Of a DNA stretch of 64,000 bases, positions 8,348 through 16,109 are shown one piece after another. A program made the position numbers and the translations under genes. Under the pieces are notes generated by a model. That model was not told the DNA's origin and did not search any database. It saw nothing but the letters and a program-made list of their open reading frames with translations. The stretch comes from Terriglobus roseus (GTDB lineage: Bacteria; Acidobacteriota; Terriglobia; Terriglobales; Acidobacteriaceae). Location of the stretch: NCBI RefSeq assembly GCF_900102185.1, contig NZ_LT629690.1:3658001-3722000 (forward strand), read 5' to 3'. Position 1 is the first letter of the stretch; each line of letters begins with the position of its first letter.

Positions 8348-9763
8348 ATGACGTACCTGCCGCGTTCCGTTACTCGCCGTTCCCTCCTTGCTTCGCTTGC
8401 CGCCACCACGGGCTACGCCGTAGCGCAGAAAGTGATTCCAGGAATCCCCAACGTTGGCATCCGTGCAGACAACAACGCTGCGCGCACCGAATGCGGTGTA
8501 GGCGCGCTGATGCCGTGGGCAGATGGCCTCTACGCCGTCACCTATAACTCTTCCGGCAAACGCACTGGTACCGGGCTCGGCCTCTATCGCCTCGAAGATG
8601 ATCTGAAGATCGAGGCGCTCGATATGCCCAACGGAGTCTACGCCAATCGCTTCATCCATCACGCCAGCAATCAATGCATCATCGGCCCATACGTCATTGA
8701 CTCCACCGGCAAGTGGCGCCGCATTGAAGGCCTCGTAGAACATCGCCTCACATCCACCATGCCGCACCTCACCGATCCAAAGAACCGCGTCTACTTCATG
8801 ACGATGGAAGGCCTCGTCTTCGAGATGGATGTGAATGACCTCAAGCCGCGCCTGCTGACAGATCTCACAAAGGACATGAGCATCAAGGCACAGCCACACT
8901 TCAAAGGCGGCTACACCGCACAGGGTCGGGTTGTCGTCTCCAACAACGGCTTCTTTGCTTACGGTGAAACACAAGCAGGTCTCTTCGAGTGGGACGGCAA
9001 AGGGCCATGGAAACGCATCAGCGACAAGCCGCACATGGACGTGGCCGCGCGCGAAAACATGGGCAACGTCATGTTCGCCAGCGGATGGGATGAAAAGTCT
9101 GTACTCTTCCGCGCACTCGTCAAAGGCGAGTGGCAACTCTATCGGCTGCCCAAGCCCTCACATGCGTTTGAACAAGGCTGGCAGACCGAATGGATGCGCA
9201 TCCGCGAAGTGGAGACCGAGCATTACATGATGGACATCCAGGGCATGTTCTATGAGCTGCAGCCCATCGCATTTGAAGACCGAATCTGGGGCGTGAAGCC
9301 CGTCTGCCAGCACCTGCGCATTATCCCTGACTACTGCAGCTTCCGCGGCATGCTCGCACTCGGAGGCAATGAGACCACACCCAACAACGACAACAACGCC
9401 GTCGTAGGCCAACCGCAAAGCGGCATCTGGTTCGGAAAGACAGATGACCTATGGTCATGGGGCAAACCAAAAGGCTGGGGCGGACCATGGCGCAAAGATA
9501 TGGTCAAAGCAGGCGAACCATCCGACCCATTCCTGTTCACCAGCTTCGAACACAAGATGCTTCACCTCATCAGCGACAAGGCAGGCACCGTTGAAATCCA
9601 GATCGACTTCCTCGGCGATGGCACATGGGTGAAGTACGAAACAGTGAAGCTGGCCGCAGGCGAATACCACCCGGTCATCTTCCCCGAAGGCTTCAGCGCA
9701 CAGTGGGCACGCCTCGTGCCCGGCGTCTCCGCGAAGATGACCGCAGAGTTCATGTTCACCTAG
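8348..9763 (+). CDS. Tat-exported protein of unknown function
   Basis: This 471-residue protein begins with a Tat-type signal (SVTRRSLLASLAATTGYAVA). The body is rich in aromatic/Gly turns and short beta-like blocks, such as DGLYAVTYNSSGKRTGTGLG, GLVFEMDVNDL and GLFEWDGKGPWKRI. This pattern fits a beta-propeller or similar beta-rich sensor or enzyme, but no family is recognised with certainty. GGGAG at 8334-8338 favours the ATG at 8348; an ATG at 8339 is too close to that site. It has no obvious operon partner. A sugar or substrate-binding role is only a guess from the fold-like pattern. Confidence 0.7.
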   Translation: MTYLPRSVTRRSLLASLAATTGYAVAQKVIPGIPNVGIRADNNAARTECGVGALMPWADGLYAVTYNSSGKRTGTGLGLYRLEDDLKIEALDMPNGVYANRFIHHASNQCIIGPYVIDSTGKWRRIEGLVEHRLTSTMPHLTDPKNRVYFMTMEGLVFEMDVNDLKPRLLTDLTKDMSIKAQPHFKGGYTAQGRVVVSNNGFFAYGETQAGLFEWDGKGPWKRISDKPHMDVAARENMGNVMFASGWDEKSVLFRALVKGEWQLYRLPKPSHAFEQGWQTEWMRIREVETEHYMMDIQGMFYELQPIAFEDRIWGVKPVCQHLRIIPDYCSFRGMLALGGNETTPNNDNNAVVGQPQSGIWFGKTDDLWSWGKPKGWGGPWRKDMVKAGEPSDPFLFTSFEHKMLHLISDKAGTVEIQIDFLGDGTWVKYETVKLAAGEYHPVIFPEGFSAQWARLVPGVSAKMTAEFMFT

Positions 9764-9791
9764 AACTCTGCATTCAACTCCGGAACAAAAA

Positions 9792-9831
9792 AACGCAGCG
9801 TTCACTACGAACGCTGCGTTCTTGCTTTTTT
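9792..9831. terminator. bidirectional intrinsic terminator
   Basis: A perfect 12-bp stem (AACGCAGCGTTC / GAACGCTGCGTT) with loop ACTAC. It is flanked by an A run on the left and CTTGCTTTTTT on the right, between convergent genes. Confidence 0.9.
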
Positions 9832-9840
9832 AACGCTCGC

Positions 9841-10254
9841 TTACTTCACGCGCTCGCGAATCTCCGTACGCACCAGGTACAGGAAGAACACCATGGAAAA
9901 CGCAGCAGGCAACAGATACCCCGGCTGACGCGTTTGAAAAAACAGCGTTGCATTGCCCAACGAATAGAAGAAGCATCCGCCCAGCAACAACGCCCATCCC
10001 CAGCGCTTCAAACGCAAAAATCCAAACACGCCAATCAGGATCATCGTGGCCACAGTAAGGATGGCGTACAGAGCGCTGGTGCGAAACTGATCCCGATGCG
10101 CAATGACATTGATCGCATTCGCCATCGACACAAACAACATGAAGATGGCAATCATCGCCATGCCCGGCAACATGCGCGGGCCCTTCGATCCTTCAATGTC
10201 AGGCCGCACAGAACCCGGCGGCAACTTGATGCGTTTTACTTCCTTCTCGCTCAT
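9841..10254 (-). CDS. four-TM membrane protein of unknown function
   Basis: This 137-residue protein has a short charged N-terminus (MSEKEVKRIKLPPG) and four predicted membrane helices (about residues 30-48, 58-77, 85-103 and 108-126). It ends in a basic tail. The ATG at 10254 is chosen because the upstream extension overlaps the cytochrome gene. It is the last gene of a three-gene set (alpha/beta hydrolase, cytochrome c, this), 14 bases after the cytochrome stop. No family motif is recognised. Confidence 0.75.
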   Translation of the reverse strand: MSEKEVKRIKLPPGSVRPDIEGSKGPRMLPGMAMIAIFMLFVSMANAINVIAHRDQFRTSALYAILTVATMILIGVFGFLRLKRWGWALLLGGCFFYSLGNATLFFQTRQPGYLLPAAFSMVFFLYLVRTEIRERVK

Positions 10255-10268
10255 CGTCTCTTTTCCAA

Positions 10269-10613
10269 TTACAGCGTCTTCAGGTAAGCCAGGATCGACG
10301 CAATATCGTCCGGCGAAACCTGCCCACCCAGCGGTGGCATCATGCCACGCCCATGCTGAATGGTCCACGTAATGCGTTCATCGTTCGCGGGCGCACCACT
10401 CTGCAAATACGGCTTCTTGTACACGCCCAACAGCGAAGGCCCATGCAGCGATCCCGTATCCCGATCGTAATGACACTGCGCGCAATTCTGTTGATAAGCG
10501 ACATAGCCCGCATGTTCCTGCGGTGTGAGTTGAGTCAGAGGCTTCGGCGGCGGTACAGTCTTGCAGCCCATCAACGCCGAGCACACCACCGACATCAGCA
10601 ACAGTCGCTTCAA
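10269..10613 (-). CDS. lipoprotein c-type cytochrome, monohaem
   Basis: This 114-residue class I-like cytochrome c has a lipoprotein signal (lipobox LMGC, Cys17). A single haem site C44-AQ-C47-H48 lies in YQQNCAQCHYD, and a likely axial Met lies in GRGMMPPLGG (about residues 90-91). The C-terminal helix SPDDIASILAYLKTL is typical of the family. It should be membrane-anchored in the periplasm as an electron carrier. Its ATG overlaps the stop of the upstream hydrolase gene by 4 bases, so the two are probably co-translated. Confidence 0.9.
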   Translation of the reverse strand: MKRLLLMSVVCSALMGCKTVPPPKPLTQLTPQEHAGYVAYQQNCAQCHYDRDTGSLHGPSLLGVYKKPYLQSGAPANDERITWTIQHGRGMMPPLGGQVSPDDIASILAYLKTL

Positions 10614-11890
10614 ACTGCACGCTCCCGCATCTGCTTATACGCCTTGTGAATGAACGACCCCATGTACCAGCCATCGATGTACTTGTACGGCGTTTCGCCC
10701 GTGGTGTAATGCCCGCACGGCAACACGCGGCTGACAAAGTTCACACCACGCTTACGGAAGTTGCTGAGCACATCCAGCGAAAACTCGCGCAAGAATGTGA
10801 GATCCCACGGTGCATAAATCACCAGCGTCTGTCGCGTCTTCTCCGCAGCAAAGCGATCCATCACACTCATCGGGCTGATTGACGTAAAGATGGCGCGCAC
10901 CTGTTCCTGCGTCAGCCCCTCGCGTTCAAACGCTGCACGAATATGCCGCGTGCTCTGCCCTGTCCAAACCACATCGCCAAACCAAGTCGACGCATGATTG
11001 AACGCGCACACCTGAATACGCGGATCAAACGCCGCAGCCATGAAGCTGTAGCAGGAGCCAAGCGATGTGCCCAACACACCGAACTGCTCATAGCCCTGCG
11101 CCTGCAGCCAATCCACGCAAGCGCGAATATCCACCACAGCCTGTCGGCACGCGGCAATCGTACGACCAATGTTGCTGCTCACCGCATAGTCGCTACGTTC
11201 CAACTCCGCAGGCCGACGGATATCGTGATACGGCTTCGACAACCGCAGCCCCGCGATACCGAACTTGTTGAAGATGGCACACAACGCGTTGTGGCTGAAC
11301 GCATCCGCATTCCACTGTGGCATCACCACAATGGCCTGCTTCTTTCGTTTCGGATCTTTGTGTGCAGGCTCAGGGTACCACCGCGCATTCACCGCATCGT
11401 TCTCGGGATACTTCGAATGCACCGGCGACGTGAATCGCAGAAACTCCGCTTTATCTAACTTGCCGCTCGCAGCGTCATCCTTCAGTTGCTGATCCTGCGC
11501 CAGCGTCTCCGGTCGCACATTCGTCGGAAACAACTCCGGATGCCGATGCTCCAACTGAAAATCCGTCGGCACGGCATAGCCGTAGAACTCCGCATTGCGC
11601 GCGACAATCTCTTCATTCACGCGCATCATGCGGTCCAACGCATCCAGCGTGGTCAACTGCCCGGCCATGTCCAGCCGATGCGACTCCGCGGCCAGCTCGC
11701 TGAAATCCGCAAGCCAGTCAAAACCCCACTCCAGCGGCCGCACCACGCGATTCGTATCGCGGGTGGTCAGCGCAGTCTCCCAGCGGATCATCCAGTCCGC
11801 ATACCACTTTCCAAGCATCCCTTTCAGGATATCTGACCGCCCCGCGCGTTGCAGCAATGCACACAACTTGTTGATGAGCCAATCACACAT
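10610..11890 (-). CDS. alpha/beta hydrolase, ABHD18-like
   Basis: This 426-residue cytosolic protein has a long helical N-terminal region (to about residue 150) before an alpha/beta-hydrolase core. The nucleophile elbow is GVLGTSLGSC (Ser276). An acidic residue candidate lies in IYAPWDLTFL and a His candidate in LPCGHYTTGE. The layout resembles the ABHD18/DUF2048 group, an assignment from pattern only. No signal peptide is seen, although the next gene encodes a periplasmic cytochrome. Substrate unknown. It is the first gene of a tight three-gene operon. Confidence 0.8.
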   Translation of the reverse strand: MCDWLINKLCALLQRAGRSDILKGMLGKWYADWMIRWETALTTRDTNRVVRPLEWGFDWLADFSELAAESHRLDMAGQLTTLDALDRMMRVNEEIVARNAEFYGYAVPTDFQLEHRHPELFPTNVRPETLAQDQQLKDDAASGKLDKAEFLRFTSPVHSKYPENDAVNARWYPEPAHKDPKRKKQAIVVMPQWNADAFSHNALCAIFNKFGIAGLRLSKPYHDIRRPAELERSDYAVSSNIGRTIAACRQAVVDIRACVDWLQAQGYEQFGVLGTSLGSCYSFMAAAFDPRIQVCAFNHASTWFGDVVWTGQSTRHIRAAFEREGLTQEQVRAIFTSISPMSVMDRFAAEKTRQTLVIYAPWDLTFLREFSLDVLSNFRKRGVNFVSRVLPCGHYTTGETPYKYIDGWYMGSFIHKAYKQMRERAV

Positions 11891-12030
11891 GAAAAATTCC
11901 GTGCCGAATTACGCAGAAAGCGTATGCTTCCCACCAACAAAAGAATCTGCTTCTTCGCCTTCAGTTTCCGTGGGATGCTCCGCGGTAACTCCAGACGCCT
12001 TTCGTAACGTTGTTTCGTGAGGAGATGTCT

Positions 12031-12237
12031 ATGGGTCTTTCCTGGAAAAAGTCAGACACACACACCCATTTGTCCGGTGCGAACAAGCGCCATAGCGGTA
12101 TCCACACCGTCACGCCCACTTCCAAGGCAGAGGAAACAAATCCGAAACCCAAGCGTGGCTCTCCGTTTGGTGAACTGCAATTTGGCTCTGAAGCCGGCGC
12201 TCCACCCAAGGCCTACAAATCAATTCTTGGCCTCTAG
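12031..12237 (+). CDS. small hydrophilic hypothetical protein
   Basis: This 68-residue protein is rich in Lys, Thr, His and Gly (starting MGLSWKKSDTHTHLSG) with no membrane segment and no recognised motif. GTGAGGAG at 12017-12024 is well placed for the ATG at 12031; an ATG at 12025 abuts the site and is less likely. A hairpin terminator follows 57 bases after the stop, which supports a real short transcription unit. Confidence 0.55.
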   Translation: MGLSWKKSDTHTHLSGANKRHSGIHTVTPTSKAEETNPKPKRGSPFGELQFGSEAGAPPKAYKSILGL

Positions 12238-12555
12238 CCCCCTTTATCTGCCCAGGCGACGCCCCACTTCTCCCTGCTTATGCACCAGCTCCCAATGCCC
12301 CGGATTATTTCCGGGGCATCTTCTTGGGCGACCTTCCCCATAAAACCCATCAGACAAAGAGTGTTACCGAGTTTGTTCCACCTCGGCACAGCCCGCCACA
12401 ATTTCCTCTCTCTTCAGGCAACTCATGGAAACCCATGCAAATAAAGGTGATTTCAGCTTCCCTTAGGCATCGGGAGAAAATCCATGTTGCATCCCAGACA
12501 TTGCGCGGTGAAAAAAGAGCAGCAGATGAGTGCTCCCGCGGCGGAGGAAGTACCA
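12238..12555. other. intergenic stretch of 318 bases
   Basis: It holds the terminator at 12295-12319 and, on the right, the leader of the lipoprotein gene with GGAGGAAG at 12543-12550. No convincing gene was seen on either strand. Confidence 0.6.
12295..12319 (+). terminator. hairpin terminator after the small hypothetical gene
   Basis: A perfect 9-bp stem (ATGCCCCGG / CCGGGGCAT) with loop ATTATTT, followed by CTTCTT. Confidence 0.7.
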
Positions 12556-13578
12556 ATGATTTCCCTGAAAAGTTTTGTACCGCCCATGGTTGCGCTTTCC
12601 CTGGTCGCTTGCATGACCACCGGGTGCTCCCGGCAGCAAAGCGCAATCGACGCGGCAAAGAAGGACGTAACAGCCACCGGTCAACCGCAGGAAGTGGTCT
12701 ATTCAGAGCCGAACGGCAGCACCACGCTGACCATGGTCACCCCGGCAGCGCCCGGAGCCAGTGTTCCAACAACAGTCCAGTCCACCATCCCCGCAGGTGC
12801 CACACCCACGCAGGGTCTGCCGGACTGGAGCCAGGGCATCCATCCCGCCCCCAGCCATGCCGCACGATTCAAAGCACCCGGCATGATGGTTGAAGGCACC
12901 ATTACTCAGACAGCCACCGCGCCGCCTGCGACTGCAGCCTATAGCAGCACAAATCCCGCAACCACGGCTGCAACAGCACCTGTTACCACGACGACCACTC
13001 CGGCGCCCCAGTTCGTTCCCGCTGACATCACCATCCCAGCAGGAACCACGCTGGCCATCCGCATCAACCAGCGCATCGACGTGAAGCACGCCCACATTGG
13101 CGATCGCTTCACAGGCGACCTCTCGGAGAGTGTCACGCGTGACGGTAAGGTCATCCTGCCGCGCGGTACCGACGTGCGCGGCGTAGTGGACGCAGCACAC
13201 CGCCGGGGCCACTTCAAAGGCCGCTCCGTACTGGAACTGCGCCTGACTTCGATCATGCACGACGGCAAAGCTTACCCGGTACAAACCGCAGATTTCGTCG
13301 CCAGCAAGAAGGGTAAGGGCAAGCGTACCGCAGGCTGGATCGGCGGCACTGCAGGCGCAGGCATGCTCATCGGCGGCATCGCCAGCGGAGGCGTCGGCCT
13401 CCTCGCAGGCGGGCTCGCCGGTGGCGGCCTCGGCACCGTCATCGCAGGCACCACGGGCAATCGTGACATCGTCATCCCAGCGGAATCCCTCGTGCGTTTC
13501 CGTCTTGAAGACGATCTGACAGTGAGCCCCACGCCCGAAACCGCAACCGTGGCGGACAACCGCCCCGTAACCAACTAA
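12556..13578 (+). CDS. lipoprotein with glycine-zipper segment
   Basis: This 340-residue protein has a lipoprotein signal with lipobox TTGC (Cys at about residue 24). A long Ala/Pro/Thr-rich low-complexity stretch (about residues 45-155) leads to a conserved beta-rich domain beginning IPAGTTLAIRINQRID. A glycine-zipper stretch (about residues 275-310) has many GxxxG steps, as in GWIGGTAGAGMLIGG. The last 30 residues are hydrophilic. The ATG at 12556 follows GGAGGAAG. It probably sits at the outer membrane. The middle domain vaguely resembles the beta domain of VirB10/TrbI-like proteins, but no secretion genes are nearby. Confidence 0.7.
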   Translation: MISLKSFVPPMVALSLVACMTTGCSRQQSAIDAAKKDVTATGQPQEVVYSEPNGSTTLTMVTPAAPGASVPTTVQSTIPAGATPTQGLPDWSQGIHPAPSHAARFKAPGMMVEGTITQTATAPPATAAYSSTNPATTAATAPVTTTTTPAPQFVPADITIPAGTTLAIRINQRIDVKHAHIGDRFTGDLSESVTRDGKVILPRGTDVRGVVDAAHRRGHFKGRSVLELRLTSIMHDGKAYPVQTADFVASKKGKGKRTAGWIGGTAGAGMLIGGIASGGVGLLAGGLAGGGLGTVIAGTTGNRDIVIPAESLVRFRLEDDLTVSPTPETATVADNRPVTN

Positions 13579-13620
13579 TAGAATTCCTCCCCCAGGAAAA
13601 GAAGCATTAATTCCCTCAAA

Positions 13621-13641
13621 GGGGCCTCATCATGAGGCCCC
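13621..13641 (+). terminator. intrinsic terminator
   Basis: Stem GGGGCCTC / GAGGCCCC with loop ATCAT, followed by GCTTCTTT, downstream of the lipoprotein gene. Confidence 0.75.
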
Positions 13642-13756
13642 GCTTCTTTGCGCCAGAGGAACAGATGACCGTGGCGCAGAACCCATTAACAGTCCATTTG
13701 CACCGAGCGAAAAGAATGACCATCATGGAATGCGGATACAACAGTTGAGGAAAACC

Positions 13757-14536
13757 ATGAGTGCGGATACCGCGGGATTCTACGATGATTTGGCGGAACA
13801 CTATCATCTAATCTTTGAGGATTGGGGCCGTTCGATTGAACGACAGGCAGGTGTTCTCGGTCCGCTGCTTGAGAACAAGCTGACTCAACGCCCTCTAAAG
13901 ATACTCGACTGCGCCTGTGGCATCGGAACACAAGCACTCGGCATGGCCCAACGCGGTCATAGCGTCGTCGCAACTGATTTGAGCAAGATGGCAGTACGAC
14001 GAGCTTCCAGTGAAGCTCGCAAGTTGGGCTTGGATATCCAATTCCATGTGGCCGACATGCGAGATCTTTCTGTTCTTCACGAATCAGATTTCGACGCAGT
14101 CTTGGTTGGGGATAATGCTCTGCCTCATCTGTTGACCGATGAAGCTCTGAGCCAGGCCCTTGAGAGTATCTCCATTCGACTCAAACCCGGAGGCCTTCTG
14201 CTCGCCACGCTTCGCGACTATGACAGCCTGCTATCCACGCGGCCGACCTTTCAAGGCCCCACTTTCTATTCTGACAACGAAACTCGGCGCATTGTTCATC
14301 AGGTGTGGGACTGGGATCAGAACCAATACGAACTTCATCTCTACCTGACCTGGAACTCTGGCTCACTCTGGACAAGCAAGCATTACGCCTCTCGATATCG
14401 CGCGATAACGAGGGCCGAGCTTACACAGAGCCTTGAAGCAAACAGCTTCAAAGAAATCGAATGGCTGATGCCGGAAGCGACAACGTTCTATCAACCAATC
14501 GTCATCGCGCGCAAAGAAGACCACTCTGCGCACTAA
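13757..14536 (+). CDS. class I SAM-dependent methyltransferase
   Basis: This 259-residue cytosolic enzyme has AdoMet motif I ILDCACGIGTQALGMA (about residues 49-64), an acidic end of strand 2 (VVATDLSKMA), motif II-like HVADMRDL and a post-motif LKPGGLLLATLRDYD. The layout resembles glycine/sarcosine and small-molecule N-methyltransferases, but the substrate cannot be told. GAGGA at 13745-13749 favours the ATG at 13757. Codon use is more relaxed and G+C visibly lower than in neighbours. Its stop overlaps the end of the convergent SBP/HEPN gene by 4 bases, placing it at the edge of a possibly acquired island. Confidence 0.85.
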   Translation: MSADTAGFYDDLAEHYHLIFEDWGRSIERQAGVLGPLLENKLTQRPLKILDCACGIGTQALGMAQRGHSVVATDLSKMAVRRASSEARKLGLDIQFHVADMRDLSVLHESDFDAVLVGDNALPHLLTDEALSQALESISIRLKPGGLLLATLRDYDSLLSTRPTFQGPTFYSDNETRRIVHQVWDWDQNQYELHLYLTWNSGSLWTSKHYASRYRAITRAELTQSLEANSFKEIEWLMPEATTFYQPIVIARKEDHSAH

Positions 14537-16071
14537 TCTTTTTTCGCAGCGCTCGAAACATCTCGTTTGATCAGCGTGCGACGCGTACCGCAGTCCGGAC
14601 AAAATTTGTCTCTCGGTTTCAGATCTTTCTTGGGACAATTGCTGCAGTCGTAATGTTGCTGGGTTCCGCAATGAGTACAAAAGGCTTCACTACGCTCCAA
14701 AAGCTGCTCACATTGCACGCAGCAATGGTTTTTCTCAGCAAGCGACTTGCCTTCCGTCTCATACCATTCAATGACCTTCAGCAACTGATTGACTAACTCC
14801 CGAGCACTTTGAACCAGCTCGACCTTCGGTATTGTGGAAGCCCTTCCCTTGTGGGTCGCCCAATTCCCGGAAGTGCGGATCGTCTGGGCAGCGGCGTAAA
14901 CACTCGTATCGGAAAACGCGTTGAGCTGCTCCAGCTTCATCAACATCGGTTCTAGTTTTTTCTTCTGATTTTCAGGTTTCTCGTCGTGGAGTTCCGAGAA
15001 CACTTTCGTCACCAGCTCTTCTGAGATGACACGACACTTGGCCATCACATCCACCGGGTCCTCTGCCGCACTGGCCTCCAGCTTCGCGAGATCATTCGCC
15101 AATGCCGTATCTCGGATCATGGCCAGCCGTTGACCGCGAGTAAGCGTATGCAACGGAACAATAAAACCGTGCTCCTGATACGTTCCCTGCACCAGAGCGA
15201 GGTGATAAGCAGTACACATAAACGAATCTGTGTATCCCACGTTCAGTGTCACTTCTGTCTTCACTGCAGGGCCCGCAAGTATCTCAACCACCTGATTCGT
15301 CAGACTCCGATCCGTTGGAAATCCACTCCTCTCCAGAAAGTCATGCGAGGCCTTTAAAGCGCGGTCAAGATGCGTTTTATCGAAATCAGAAAGGGGCTCT
15401 GCCGGCCAACGATACCCTTCGCGGATCATCGTCTGAAACTGCTCAAGCGTAGTGTCTTTGCCATAAAGCCAAGGCAGGCTTCGCAATTCGTCCAGGCATT
15501 CTCCCGTGGCCAGCTTCGCCGAAACCGTTGCAGTCGCCTGCAGGAAACGCCAGATCGCTCCCAACTTCGTGCTCAATGCCGACTCGGTGACACACAGCAC
15601 ATTGAAGATACTGTGCGGCAAGCAGGTTGCATCACCAACCGATACACCGCCAAGGTTCTTCGCACGAGTGAGAAAAGGCTCCCAGGAAGCGATGCCATCA
15701 ATGTACCTGTCGCGAAAAGCAATCAGTTGCTGCGCAGGAGAAAGATAGAGAAAGCGAACAGGTATCTGTCTCTGCCTGCACCATTCGCTGGCGATCTCAT
15801 GCCCCGTCGAGCCTGCCATCGTTCCCAGGACAAGTGGCCGTCGCTTCGATGCTCTTTGAGCAATCCCCTCCTTCGGTCGCTCCCTAAGAACAACACCATG
15901 CGACTTGCCAAGGCGCTGAACAATGCCCACGATCTTCAGCTTCATGCCAAGCCGAATCGCCAACGCAAACGGCGTAACCCCAATGTGAACAATGTCCGTA
16001 TCCGGCTGCATCAGCAGCGAGAGAGCTTCTGAGCCGCTGGAGGCGAAGTGTTGCACAAGCGTATCTTGCAC
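14533..16071 (-). CDS. cytosolic SBP-like / HEPN-like / zinc-ribbon multidomain protein
   Basis: This 512-residue protein lacks a signal peptide. Residues 1-265 read like an NMT1/SsuA-type periplasmic binding domain (DIVHIGVTPFALA, AGSTGHEIA, DGIASWEPFL), but without its first strand and helix. Residues 273-310 carry a segment like that missing part (VGYTDSFMCTAYHLALVQGT). Residues 330-440 form an alpha-helical DUF4145/HEPN-like domain with R399 and H407 in IRTSGNWATH. Two zinc ribbons end the protein (Cys 451/454/465/468 and 476/479/491/494). The GTG start at 16071 has GAGGT five bases upstream. Fourteen more in-frame codons run back to a TGA without a standard start. It lies 38 bases after the CorA-like gene in one operon. 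A ligand-sensing effector is inference. Confidence 0.7.
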   Translation of the reverse strand: MQDTLVQHFASSGSEALSLLMQPDTDIVHIGVTPFALAIRLGMKLKIVGIVQRLGKSHGVVLRERPKEGIAQRASKRRPLVLGTMAGSTGHEIASEWCRQRQIPVRFLYLSPAQQLIAFRDRYIDGIASWEPFLTRAKNLGGVSVGDATCLPHSIFNVLCVTESALSTKLGAIWRFLQATATVSAKLATGECLDELRSLPWLYGKDTTLEQFQTMIREGYRWPAEPLSDFDKTHLDRALKASHDFLERSGFPTDRSLTNQVVEILAGPAVKTEVTLNVGYTDSFMCTAYHLALVQGTYQEHGFIVPLHTLTRGQRLAMIRDTALANDLAKLEASAAEDPVDVMAKCRVISEELVTKVFSELHDEKPENQKKKLEPMLMKLEQLNAFSDTSVYAAAQTIRTSGNWATHKGRASTIPKVELVQSARELVNQLLKVIEWYETEGKSLAEKNHCCVQCEQLLERSEAFCTHCGTQQHYDCSNCPKKDLKPRDKFCPDCGTRRTLIKRDVSSAAKKD

Positions 16072-16109
16072 GTTGACCTCGAAGCCCTGCCAAGCAGGCA
16101 GGATCGGAT

